Of a DNA stretch of 64,000 nt, positions 49,745 through 62,509 are shown piece after piece. Each line of letters begins with the position of its first letter. Positions within the stretch are counted from its first letter, which is position 1. This DNA is from Dacryopinax spathularia (Eukaryota > Basidiomycota > Dacrymycetes > Dacrymycetales > Dacrymycetaceae): contig JBBPFI010000003.1 of assembly GCA_037974965.1 (NCBI GenBank), forward strand, positions 806,001-870,000. Reading direction: 5' to 3'. The notes under the pieces were generated by a model, which saw nothing but the letters and a program-made list of their open reading frames with translations, ran no database searches and was not told the origin of the DNA. The translations under genes and the position numbers were made by a program.

Positions 49745-51217
49745 ATGTCGCAATACGCCCCCTACCCACCTCCTCAACCCGACCCATCCCAAAACACCTG
49801 GCAGCCCTCAGGTTCATCACCACCACTCCGTTCTCCTACTTCTCAGCGCTCCCGAGTCGTACCTCTTAGCCCGATCCCGGGCTCGTTACGCGGGCCGCCT
49901 TCGTTCTCCAGGTCACCACCCGCCCCTGCTCCGGCTGCTACGTGGGGAGGGGTAGGGGGAGGAGTGCCATTCTTCAACCCTCTTACGAACAACCCCTCAC
50001 CTCCCCCGCCTCAGCCTGCTCAACCCGCTCAACCTACCCCTACAACCTCATACTTCCCAGCTCCTCCCCCTCCCAGCTCGTACCACCCTCCCCGCCCTCC
50101 ATCCGCCCACTCCACCCGTCGAGTCCGCGCCCCCTCCCCCCTCCCCCCGCAAGGACCGCGCTACCACCTAACATACGGCCTCTCCCTCTCCCACACCCAC
50201 CTCCATTCCCTCTGTCCCAGCGCCACCTACCAGGGAATAGCCCGTCTCCCCGGCTTCTTGTTCTCCCTCACCCCGCGTGGCGAACCCACGATCCGCCTTT
50301 CGCCAGAGGACGAGGTCTTCGGCGGGCTATGGGTCTTACCGCCTGCCGGTGGGGGGGAGGAAGACAAGCTGGACGAAGGGGCGGTGGGGAGGGGGTATAC
50401 GGGGTACGACCTTGCTGTCACCCCGCTTTCCCGCTCTGGCCAGGGTCAAGGTCAAGGTCAAGGTCAACAAGAGGAGGAAGTCGTTGCTCTGGTCTATATC
50501 GACCCCACCCCCGGCTCCGGCCCCCCGACTGAGGAAACGATCCAACTAATCAACGCCGGCCTGCGCGATACGCCCCTCCCACCAACCTATATCTCGCGGT
50601 ATATCCGCCCTCTCATCCCCGCACCCCCTCCTCCCCCTCCAGACCCAATCCCCTCCATCCCCTCACCCGAAGAAGAGCCACCCAAATTCTATTTCGCCTA
50701 CGGCCCGGATATGAGCACTCGAGAACTGTGGAGAGTCGCTCCCCAGGCTAGGGGGATGGACGTGGCGCTGCTGCCGGGGTGGAAGTGGGTCGTGGGGCGG
50801 GGTGGGGAGGTGGGGTTGGTTAGGCGGGAGAGGGGGGTGGTTTGGGGGGTGGTGTTTTCTCTTAGTGTGGGGGATGAGAGGGGGTTGGATGCGTTTAATG
50901 GCGTTGGGAAGGCAGGGCGGAGGGAACGACGGAGGGTGGACGTTCGGTTAGAGAATGGCCGAGGAGTCGTCAGAGCTCTGCTCTACATCGATCCGAGGGA
51001 CGAGCTCGACCACCCGCAAGACGGCTACGGCGTGGACAGTACGGATTACAGAGGAAAGGAGTATAACGGCCAGAGGGAAGACAGAGAGATCATCCCTGGC
51101 CGGGCTGGGGAAGAGTTGGTGAGGAAGATGCAGGATGCGATTTGGGAAGCTCGTTTGCCGAGAGAGTGGGTGGAGAGGTGTGTGAGGCCGTGGATGTTTG
51201 GGGATGAGGTGGGGTGA
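49745..51217 (+). CDS. Protein with two GGCT-fold (gamma-glutamylcyclotransferase-like) units
   Basis: Single exon, 490 residues from ATG 49745 (MSQYAPYPPPQPDP). The open frame extends upstream only from a TTG. A Pro-rich head of about 135 residues is followed by two copies of a GGCT/AIG2-like unit. Unit 1, near residue 140, starts YHLTYGLSLS and includes ARLPGFLFSLTPRGEPTIRL and VFGGLWVLPP. Unit 2, near residue 315, starts FYFAYGPDMSTRELWRVAP and includes ALLPGWKWVVG, GVVWGVVFSL and GLDAFNGVGK. Each unit ends with a matching ALxYIDP and a helix ending xWxxxCVRPWM-like. In active GGCT enzymes the block after LD carries a catalytic Glu (LDxxEG). Here unit 2 reads LDAFNG and unit 1 has no clear equivalent, so catalysis is doubtful. 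A GQ repeat (about 50440-50470) lies in unit 1. Confidence 0.7.
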   Translation: MSQYAPYPPPQPDPSQNTWQPSGSSPPLRSPTSQRSRVVPLSPIPGSLRGPPSFSRSPPAPAPAATWGGVGGGVPFFNPLTNNPSPPPPQPAQPAQPTPTTSYFPAPPPPSSYHPPRPPSAHSTRRVRAPSPLPPQGPRYHLTYGLSLSHTHLHSLCPSATYQGIARLPGFLFSLTPRGEPTIRLSPEDEVFGGLWVLPPAGGGEEDKLDEGAVGRGYTGYDLAVTPLSRSGQGQGQGQGQQEEEVVALVYIDPTPGSGPPTEETIQLINAGLRDTPLPPTYISRYIRPLIPAPPPPPPDPIPSIPSPEEEPPKFYFAYGPDMSTRELWRVAPQARGMDVALLPGWKWVVGRGGEVGLVRRERGVVWGVVFSLSVGDERGLDAFNGVGKAGRRERRRVDVRLENGRGVVRALLYIDPRDELDHPQDGYGVDSTDYRGKEYNGQREDREIIPGRAGEELVRKMQDAIWEARLPREWVERCVRPWMFGDEVG

Positions 51218-51644
51218 GCGGGCGAGCGACCGTAGGGAGCGAGCGGAGGGAGTGAGCGTGGGCGAGCTGGAGCTGGGGCAAGGAGCGGGGCCTAGGGCGA
51301 GCTGGAGCGGACCCGGGGTGGGCAAAGTGGGCTGGAGGGTGATGACGGTTGGAGGTGGACTGGGAGGAGCATGGACACCTGGATCGGGCTGATACCGGAG
51401 GGCGGCAATAAGTTATAGGAAGGGAAGTTCATTGTTGCACGCTTTGTTGTACGCTTTGTTGTATGTACTATAGCTACAACCTCCCTACAGACACATTCCG
51501 CAGGACGAAACAACCACAAAAGAAACACAACACGGTGAAACACAAACCTGCCCAAAACGGAAACATCACTTCAGAATCGTAAGAAGCCATTACTTAGCGG
51601 TGACTGGAGAGGAGAGGCTTCGAGACTAACCCCCCCCCCGGTGC

Positions 51645-54000
51645 TCAGTGTCGCCTGAATAGCCCAAACCCAGTCTTCTGCGCCGGCGCGCTTTGAGCTT
51701 GCTGAGCCTGAGCTTGCATCATAGGCGGCGGAGCAGGCGGCATGCCCTGCATGCCCTGCATGCCCTGCATAGGAGGCGGAGGCGGTGGGCCCATGCCCGG
51801 AACGCCAGCAGGAGGAGGAGCGGGGTATGCGCCTGGGCCGGCGGACCGATAGTTGGGCACGGGGCGGGACATGTTATCCATGCTCATCCTCGGTGGAGGA
51901 GGAGGAGGCCGGAGACCATCCATGGAAGGAGGGACAGCTTGAGGAGGGGGAGGGGGAGGATACGGACCCGCATGGGCAGGCGGGGGCGGCGGCGGGGCTG
52001 CTTGATAGCCCGCAGGAGGAGGAGGGCCGTACGGGCTCGTCCCTGGTGGATAAGGAGGAGCGCTATGCGGTCCCCCAGCAGTTGAGTAGGACGCCTGGGC
52101 TTGGATAGGCGGCGGTGGGGGGTAATGGGCGCCGTTTACGTGAGGTTGACCTTGGGGAGCGTGGGGATGAGGTGCCCAGCTGCCCATTTGAGGCGGAGGT
52201 GGAGGAGGGTAGGTGTGCTGCCCTTGCCCTTGCCCGCCCTGAGGTGGGAACGGGTAGCCCTGCTGCTGCTGTTGTTGCTCGTAAGGACGAGGATCGATAG
52301 GCGGCGGAGCGGCTGGATAAGTCGCATATTGACTCGACGAGGTTGCCCCGTTCGCGTAGGTGTGGGAATAAGACTGAGACTGAGAGTAAGGATTATGTCT
52401 GTCCGTGGGAGAGCGCGAGAAGGAGTTGGAGTGAGCGTGTGAGTGGGAATGAGAATGAGAGCGCCAGTGGAATGGGTTTAGTTTCGAGCGCCAGGAATGA
52501 TCTTCCCTCTCCCTCTCCCTTTCCCTCTCTGTCTGCCTCGCACGTCCATTCGTGGGCGAAGACCATCCTTGCCCATACGTCGGCGTACCAGGCATATAAG
52601 GCCCCGCCGCTACCGGCGCACCCGCAAGAGCAGCATCCACACTAAACCGCTCCCTCTGCCTAGCCTGCCTGTCCCTCTCCGCCCTCGTCACCCTCTCCAA
52701 CTCCTCCCTAAGCTTCCTCTCCTTTTCCTGTGCCCTTGCCTCTTCCAGACGCTCTTTCTCTGCCCGGCGGGCTGCTTCCTGCTCCAGCATCCGGGCTGCT
52801 TCGCGTGCTTGTGCGCGGTCGCGCGCGGCTTGGTCCTCTTTCTTCCGCGCGGCTTCTTGCTCGCGACGAAGGGCAGCGGCTCGTTCACGTTCATGTCGTT
52901 CTCTGTCTTCGCGCTCTACGCGCTCTCTTCTCTCTCTTTCCTGCTGTCTCTGCCTCTCCTGCTCCCTCTCCCGCTGCCCAGTTCCATATGCGGGCGCGGA
53001 CCTAACCCCCTCCGTACCGCCATACCCCTGTATAGGCACCTCGATAGGCGGCGGGACCGATCCCCCTCCAAGGAAAGGCGGCAACCCCTCAACCGCCCTC
53101 CCATTCAACCACCACCTCTCCCTGCCCCCATCGGGACTAGAACTATCATACCTCATCTCCCACACATCCCCATTCGCCTCCTCCCGCCTATAAGTGCGTT
53201 CTTCGCGCCCGTTCAGGACTGTGGTGCTGAACGACTCGGTGAACCAGTTTGCTTGCGGTTGGGCTTGGGATGTGGGCTTGCTGCTGTTGCTGCTTTGCCT
53301 GGGGGGAGTGGGGCGGCTGGAGCTGAGAGGGGGGGAGGGGAAGGGGAAGGGGATGTTAAGGTCTAGGTCTATGATGATTGGCGGTGGGACTCCAAATCCT
53401 CTCGAGCCCGAGCCCGAGCCCGCGCCCAGGCCGGAATGCGGCGCATGGTCGAATATCTCGTCGAACAGGCTGAAAGGGTCGTGGAACGGGAATCCGCGGA
53501 AGAATGGGTCGTTCTCGAATATCGACCCCGGGAAGGGCGAGGAGGCAGAGGCACCAAAAGAATGGGCCGCACCGGGGCCGAAAGCGGAAAACGATGTTCG
53601 GGGGAAATTGTCGAATCCCTGCTGCTGGCTACTGCCTTGACGGGGGAAAGACGGCCCCGGACCGGAAGTAGGAGGTGGACCACCAGGAGCAGCCGAGGAG
53701 GAGGAAGAAGGCGCATCACCCCTCTCGTCGTACTCCCTCCGCTTTGTGGGATCGGAGAGGATCTCGTATGCTGCTGCTACTGCGCGGAACGCTTCCTCTG
53801 CTTTGGTCTTTTGGTCGGCGGGGGCGCGGTCGGGGTGGGTCTCGAGGGCTTTCTTTTTGTAGGCTTTGCGGACTGTTCAAGGGGGGTTTAGTATGCACTT
53901 GGAAGGGAGAGAGGGGAAGGAAGGTGGACGTACTTTCGTCATGTGTAGCAGATCGGGAAACGCCGAGGACGTCGTACAGCGCATAAGTCCTCACAGGCAT
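51645..54000 (-). CDS. Large J-domain (DnaJ/Hsp40) protein with coiled-coil and Pro-rich tail
   Basis: Exons 54000-53934 and 53872-51645 give 764 residues. The J domain is at residues 1-70: YALYDVLGVSRSATHDE, then RKAYKKKALETHPD with the HPD motif that stimulates Hsp70 ATPase, AAAYEILSDPTKRREYDERG. Next comes a Gly/Phe/Ser/Pro-rich stretch with PFFRGFPFHDPFSLFDEIF, then an ANWFTESFSTTVLNGREERT beta-type block. The middle (about 52.6-52.95 kb) is an Arg/Glu/Gln-rich probable coiled coil. Further on are a SHSHSHSHAHSNS stretch, a QQQQQQ run, and a very long Pro/Gly/Tyr tail with GMQGMQGMQ repeats ending KTGFGLFRRH. The plan resembles DnaJB6-like chaperones with a long added tail. Cellular location is unknown. 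Confidence 0.85.
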
Positions 54001-54972
54001 GGCTGCTTTCAACTAATGTGGAAGATGAAAGTGTGGCGAGATCGGTAGCCGCTGGATCGAGTACGAGGAAAGACGAGCTAGAGGGGAGAGAGGGAAATAG
54101 TGAAAGAGTGAAAGAGTGAACGCGGAGGAAAGGGAAAGAAGCCAAGAGGAAGTGTCGTGGATGATGTGCGTGACTGGGTTATAGAGTGTGCGAGCGGCGA
54201 TAAATGGCGTTAGAAGGGTAAAGCGGCGACTGATCGTCCAGTAGTCAAGGGTTGCACTGATGCTTCAAGGCCAGGTCGTAACAGTCAGAATGTCGGGATA
54301 TCCAATGCTTCGTTGCGGGTATGTGCACTCCAGAGATGGTGGTAGTCAAGCAGGTGGACGTATGGGACAGGGCCAGGCTATGACAGTGACAGGAGAATGT
54401 GCGAGCAAACAAAGGGCGACGGGCTGTGCACATGCTTGCCTGGTGCGGGGGGATGATGGGACGGGAATGTGATTGTCACGGAATGTACCGGAACGTTACC
54501 AGAACGGGAGGATATCCGCTCTTCGGGTTTAAGGGATAACAACGCTCTTCCTCTCCGTCTTCTTGGTGGAAGGATCGGCTCGCATGCCATCCTCGTCCAA
54601 GTAAGAAGTACTGAAGCAAGATGCCAAATATCCAGCAATTGGAGGCGTTGAAGGTGAACATCCAAATGCGCGTCCCTGATTGGCTGAACCTCCAAGCGCT
54701 CGTCTCTCTCCACAGCGCCGACAAGAGCCGAACGGGACCTTTTAGGGCTCACGATTCTCAGTCATCAGCTCACCGTCCCTTGTAGGGTCAGCACGACCAC
54801 AACAACTCGTTCTTCCACTCTACTCTTCTTCATCTGTTCACTTCGCGGCTACTCTGTACCCGTCCTGCACATCATAATTCACATCGACCAGCAACGTCAA
54901 TACGTATAGCTGAACAGCAACTCATAACAACCACCTAAACCCGGAGCGCGAAAGCAGACTAGTACTTGCAAT
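54001..54972. promoter_or_regulatory. Divergent promoter region, J-protein / Nbp35
   Basis: About 970 bases between two divergent starts. An inverted CCAAT box (ATTGG) lies at 54679-54683, about 290 bases upstream of the Nbp35 start. Short open frames are present on both strands but show no motif. Confidence 0.4.
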
Positions 54973-56093
54973 ATGATCGCCGTCCAGTCAGCACCAGCGA
55001 TGCCCATCGCGCCCTCCCAAGCACCAGCATCGCTCGACCCGCCAAGCATACCCGCCAACGCACCCGAACACTGTCCCGTAAGTCCCCCTCCTCCTTCCCC
55101 CAACTCCCACTCGCCGCTCTCTCAGTCCTCGCTCTGTTTGAGACTGATGCTCACTCTCGCTCGCAGGGCACCGAATCCACTCAAGCGGGGAAAGCGGACG
55201 CCTGCGCGGGCTGCGCAAACCAGTCCATCTGCGCCTCCGGGGCCACCCGCGCCCCAGACCCCAACATCCCGCTCATAACCTCCCGCCTCGCGCCCATCAA
55301 GCGGAAAATCCTCATCCTCTCCGGCAAAGGCGGGGTCGGCAAGTCCACCTTCACTGCCCAGCTCGCTTGGGCCCTCAGTTCGGGAATGGAGAAGTCGGGC
55401 GAGGAGACCCAAGCGGGAGTGATGGATATCGATATCTGCGGTCCGTCCATCCCTACTCTTATGGGCGTCAGCCCCGAAGAAGGCAGCGTGCGGTCGACCG
55501 CAGAGGGTTGGGAACCGATCTACGTCCTCCCCAATCTGGCACTCATGTCCATCGGTTTCCTGTTGCCTCAACAATCGAGCGCGATCATGTGGCGCGGCCC
55601 GAAAAAATCAGGGTTGATCTCCCAGTTTCTTAGGGACGTCGCTTGGGGCCCGCTGGACTATTTGTTGGTGGATACGCCGCCGGGGACGAGTGATGAGCAT
55701 CTTTCCGTTGTGCAGTATATGAAAGAAGCCGGCATAGACGGCGCCGTCCTGCTCACCACACCTCAAGAGGTCTCTTTACAAGACGTTAGGCGGGAGTTGG
55801 ACTTCTGCCGGAAAGTAGGCCTTCGAGTACTGGGCGTAGTGGAGAACATGTCCGGCTTCGTCTGTCCCTCGTGTAGGGGTCAGAGCGAGATCTTCAGACC
55901 TAGCACGGGCGGGGCGAAGAAGATGTGTGAGGAGATGGGTGTGGAGCTGCTGGGCCAGGTGCCGCTCGATCCGCGGATAGGCATGAGCGCGGATTATGGT
56001 GTTAGTTTCTTGGACGAGTTTCCGGATAGTCCGGCGACGAGGGCGTATGAGGGGATTATTGAGCGGTTGAAGGAGAAGCTGGGGGAGGCGTAG
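54973..56093 (+). CDS. NBP35: Cytosolic Fe-S cluster assembly scaffold ATPase Nbp35
   Basis: P-loop scaffold of the CIA machinery, working with Cfd1 to build 4Fe-4S clusters for cytosolic and nuclear proteins. Exons are 54973-55077 and 55167-56093, giving 343 residues. The N-terminal cluster ligands are Cys34, Cys48, Cys51 and Cys57, spaced C-x13-C-x2-C-x5-C exactly as in Nbp35; Cfd1 lacks this stretch. The Walker A motif is [11 protein letters not shown], followed by [14 protein letters not shown] and [14 protein letters not shown] (switch regions). The C-terminal bridging cysteines are in CPSC within [14 protein letters not shown]. The intron falls inside the N-terminal Cys stretch. All expected residues are present. 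Confidence 0.95.
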
Positions 56094-56627
56094 GCGCTCT
56101 CTACCTCCTTTGCTCTCCGTTTTGCTTCTCTCTTTCTCTCTTCACCTCTGTTGTGTTCTCTCACATGCTTGGATTCGAAGAAGGCGGTGGGGAGTGGTGC
56201 TGTACTCTGGATTTTTGTTATACCGCATTTGTACTTTTTTTTACTCATACGCACGGGAGCTCTATGTACAAGAGCGCAATGGCATTAGATTATCTCTGTT
56301 CGTAAGCTCGTGTGATCTGTAGGGCTATTTGCTATTTGCTACTTGCTATTTGCTATGGGCTATGGGCTATGGGCTATTTGCTATGGGCTATATGGACGAT
56401 CTGGGCGATTTGTGGTTCATCATCTACCGTCTAACTAGTCGGTTGCGGATTTGTGGGGGCATGAAGAAGTGAAGTGCGAGAATGCGCGAGAGTAATATGA
56501 CAGTTTGGTGCGTGCGTGCGTGCATGGGGAAGCATGAAATGTTCGGAGAAGCAAGAGAAACAAAAAAGGGCATGGTAACACCTATACCAGCGAGACTGGA
56601 CGGTGTGCGAGCAAGGAGTGAGCGAGG
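56094..56627. other. Convergent 3' region, no gene
   Basis: Lies between the Nbp35 and Mpk1 stops. It holds a tandem octamer repeat (separate entry) and a short GTGC repeat near 56509. No open frame of note. Confidence 0.5.
56323..56393. repeat. Tandem octamer repeat (GCTATTTG / GCTATGGG)
   Basis: About nine copies of an 8-base unit that alternates between GCTATTTG-type and GCTATGGG-type versions. It is a minisatellite-like array in the shared 3' region of two convergent genes. Copy number is likely to vary between strains. Confidence 0.85.
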
Positions 56628-58879
<2,252 letters not shown>

Positions 58880-59270
58880 GGTATACTCCGTCTAAGGGGC
58901 TGCCACCTGCTGCTAGCTGTATGCGGCGCCGACAGGGTGAGGCTGTTAGGCCCCTAGCGCGTGCTTCAATTGGGGATGATATGCAGAGAGTGCCCTTGCA
59001 ACGCTAACGCGCTGTCACCAGGTAGCTAGCTATATGCGCCAAGCGGACCAAGAGGAGCTGAATGATAAGAAGAGAGGGGGTTATTAACGGATGATGCTGA
59101 CTCCTAATAAGCCAGGTTGACGTGACGATACGCGCATACACTTTGGGCGGCTTCCCAACTTTTGGGGTGGCGAGCAGTGACGGCCGCGGCCGATCACTAT
59201 AAACCACCGGCATGTGATTACGTCGCGAGTCTATCTTGTTCTTTCACCGCCATCAACAAGCGATGACTCA
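58880..59270. promoter_or_regulatory. Shared divergent promoter, MPK1 / KAT14-like
   Basis: 391 bases separate the two start codons. CTATAAA at 59198-59204 is a TATA-like element about 70 bases before the KAT14-like start. Confidence 0.45.
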
Positions 59271-60388
59271 ATGTCGGACACGGTACGCCGATTTCCCATT
59301 ATAGAAATTGGCGCTAAACATTGGGATAGCAACAACCCAAGAAAAGGAGAAGAAAGATAGACAAGGGAGATCAGGCCGGTGTAGTGGCTGGTCAGCCACA
59401 AAATCCAGCATATTACTATGGACAAGGGAATACCGGGGCCACTGCAGGACCATGGCCATATTATTACATGCCATATGCCGGTTGGGGTAATGGCTACCAA
59501 TATGCTCCTTCTCAAGGTGCTACGGGTCAGCAGCAGTCCAATCAAGGGACAAGCACGTCAACATGGAGTACCGGACCTTCAGCCCACCAGCCTTCTTCCC
59601 AGGGTGAACCGGAAGCCAATCAACCAGACCTCACAACGCTCCAGGCAATGCACTGGATCCGTAGCACGCCGTTCCAGAATTCATTTGCTTCGCGTCTCAT
59701 AAGAAGTGAACCGACTTTGACAAAGGAATTCACCTACCGGGACTGGGACAGCAGCTCTCCTTGGATGGAACTTATGGATGAGATCTATCTTCACTATCGT
59801 CTGTCGCAGTCAGTACATTTCTCCCGTCACGGCGGCATATTTCTGACCATATCCTCAGTCCAGAGGAGGAACCTTCAGATCACGCGATTGCGCCGATCGA
59901 CTATGCTCCTCTAGCTACCGTACACCTGCCTCAAGTGCACGCCCTTCTCTCGGCCACCTTCTGGCCCGGCATCTCCGTCTCCGACAGCGCTTTACCAGAA
60001 AACGAACCAGAAAAATGCACCGTCGTAGCCACCTACAAGCGCCTAGTCGTAGGCGTCGCGCTCCTCAGCGGTCCAAGAGAGGGCTACCTCATGTACCTTG
60101 CCGTCAAGGCTGGCTGGGACGCAGCTGGGATCGCTACTACTATGTTGCACATGCTGGTGGTGCGGAACCCAGATACGGACATAACGCTGCATGTGTCGGC
60201 GAACAACCCTGCGATGGTGAGCAGGTTTCCAGCTCACATGGGAGTGCTTTGCTCACATACTATAGCTGCTGTATAATCGATTCGGCTTCAAAGCGGAAGA
60301 GTTCGTCGTAGGCTTTTATGACGAATACCTACCTCGCGAATCCAAAGCGTGCAAGAACGCAATCCGGCTGCGTCTCAGACGTCTATGA
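59271..60388 (+). CDS. KAT14/CSRP2BP-like GNAT acetyltransferase
   Basis: Predicted lysine acetyltransferase, similar in its C-terminal half to KAT14 (CSRP2BP) of the animal ATAC complex. Exons are 59271-59282, 59375-59808, 59859-60216 and 60266-60388, giving 308 residues in frame. The head is Gln/Gly/Tyr/Ser-rich (YYYGQGNTG, WPYYYMPYAGWG). The middle holds LTTLQAMHWIRSTPFQNSF. The GNAT part includes VHALLSATFWPGI, CTVVATYKRLVVGVALLSGP, GYLMYLAVKAGWDAAGIATT (acetyl-CoA loop region; the usual R/Q-x-x-G-x-G/A is KAGWDAAGIA here), TLHVSANNPAM, LLYNRFGFKAEEFVVGFYDE and YLPRESKACKNAIRLRLRRL. The last three blocks match KAT14 closely. The start is the 12-base first exon, MSDT. It is convergent with the Sir2-like gene, with 105 bases between stops. 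Confidence 0.82.
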
Positions 60389-60493
60389 AATACACGATCA
60401 TATCATTATTCTGGCGTTGCTGTACTATAGATACATTCTTGTCCTGCTTGTATACCTCAACCCTGTATTGGTGATATCTATCTGTCTATCGTA

Positions 60494-62509
60494 TCATGCC
60501 AGTCGGCGCCGCTTTGACGCCTGGCTATTGTCGCTCTCCTCCCCACTTCTCTCCTCCTTCGGCGGTCTAAGATTATACGCCGGCCCATCTTCCTCCTTCT
60601 TCCCGTCATCATCGTCATCATCGTCATCCTCGCTCTCATCGTCATCATCACTATCCGCCAACATATACCTTCTGATATTCCCCTTCTTAACCTCCTCGAG
60701 CCATTCCCCACCTTCGGCACTCTCAAACACCCAGATCCACGTCCTCCCTATCCGCTGTGGTCCCATAGGGACATCCTGCCTTGGGCGCTTGAGCGTCTCC
60801 CCCGAGCCTTCGGGCATTGGCATTGGGAGCTCCCACCCAAGCTGATGCGTGAGGTACTTGACCGCTTCGTCCGCTTCGCCGAGGATTATTATGTCCGGGT
60901 TGACGTGCGGGACAGGGGTTTTGTTAATTAGGATTTGGGGGACGGAATGAGGGATGTGGTCTGCGAGGGGCTGGTTAGCGCTTCGGTTGGCCTATCCTAT
61001 GAGCTGGCAAGACGTACGGAGGATCTCGGATACGGGAGCGACGGTGAGGGATGTGCCTATGACGAGTAGCAGGTCGACTTCTTCTCGGTCTTGGAAGAGC
61101 GCTTTGTCGAACTTGTCCGTGAGCTTCTCTCCAAAGAAGGTGATATCCGGCTGTTGCAGGATTCAGCTTCCGAAGTACTGCGCGAGAGAAAGGTAGGCAC
61201 CTTAAGGATTGACTTATACTCGTCCTCATCTGTCCCCTCCTCTTCCCACGGCTCCACCTTCGCCTTCCCCTTTCCATTCTGCTCTTTCTTCTTCTGCTCC
61301 CTCTCCTTCTTCTTTCGCTCCATACAAGCCCTGCATTTCGGGATCCGCTGAGCGAAAATATCATCCTTGATCGCTTCCCCTGGATACTGTGTGCCACAGG
61401 TGATGCAGGATGCGGTTGCGAATGAGCCGTGACAGTTGAGGACGCGCTGCACGCCAGCTACTGTTTCGAGGGTATCGATGTTTTGGGTATAGTTGCGTAG
61501 TAGCTGATTCGAACATGGATTAGGGGAAGGTCAGTACCTCAATGGGAGGGCAACTCACTTTGCCTTTATCTTCTAGAAGTTTGATGAAGTAGTGGCATGG
61601 AGACGGCTTGAAATTTGATGGGAAAATACGACTGCCGGATGTCAGAGGTTTGTCAGGGAGATGGGGTCGTCGTCTTACTGAGCAAAAGAGCTACAGACCC
61701 CATAAGCCACATTCTACACACACTCAGCGAAACACTCACTAGAAAACACTAGGATTCTCCTTGAAGAACTGCAAATCAAACATCTGCTGCGGGTCCGCCA
61801 GCGCCTGGCCAATCTCGCTATCCTTCAGCTGTGCATAGATCCCCCGCGTACTGCGGAAATCCGGAATCCCGCAGGAGACGCTTATCCCCGCACCGGTCAG
61901 GACGATGATCTTCCTGGCATTCTTGATCAGCCGGACAGCGTCGTCAATCGTCTCGTATTGTACTAGACGCTCGCGGTCCCGGAGGGTGCGGGAGATAGCT
62001 TGTTTGAGTATGGAGATGTAGTCTTCTTCTGTTGCTTGGGCGCGAAGCTCGGGAGCGACGATGACTCCGAAGGCGTAGAGGAGCTTGGAGGGGAGTCTGT
62101 CTTTTTCTCCGATGTATTTCTTTAGGAAGGCCACCATTCCTTCGCAGTATTAGACAACTATGAGAGGAAGTTGGAGGGGGAATAAGGACCTTTCTCCTTG
62201 AGAAATTGCATCATTTCCTCAATCTCTTCCTCGGAAAAAGCCTGCATGGCTGGGAAAGAAAAAGGTAAGTGTAAGACAAATTCACAAGTTTCTGAAGGCA
62301 TCAGTACCTTCTTCCATAAGCTTTTGGTACTCATCGTCGCTCTCGTCGACAGTACTCGCACGATCGTCCAATTCATGACTATAAGAATCCTGGTAGGAGA
62401 CTTTGACTTCCGGACCGGGGCCGACGTCGTCCATAATCGGCACGTCACCGATCACTATTTTTGGCTTCTCTCCATTCGCCTCTCCGTGTTCTGCAGCGTT
62501 CTCAGCCAT
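60494..62509 (-). CDS. NAD-dependent deacetylase, Sir2/SIRT1-type (class I sirtuin)
   Basis: Histone/protein deacetylase using NAD. The start is 62509 ([14 protein letters not shown]). An acidic head precedes [15 protein letters not shown]. Catalytic blocks are [59 protein letters not shown] and [11 protein letters not shown] (catalytic His). Zinc ligands are CITC and CRAC. A charged Lys/Glu-rich insert of about 40 residues follows the second Cys pair, then [33 protein letters not shown] and [13 protein letters not shown]. The class I signatures and the insert in the zinc module fit fungal Sir2/Hst1 and SIRT1. The C-terminus ends in an Asp-rich run and KRRR ([28 protein letters not shown]), probably a nuclear signal. 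Nuclear location and histone substrates are inferred. Confidence 0.92.

Noticed and set aside
49554-49826. Upstream extension of the GGCT-like protein from 49580
   Set aside because: The extra 55 codons begin with TTG, not ATG, and the ATG at 49745 has a clean context.
52497-53366. Plus-strand frame of 289 codons opposite the J-domain gene
   Set aside because: Pro/Leu/Ser-rich mirror of the Arg/Glu-rich coiled coil on the minus strand; a shadow frame.
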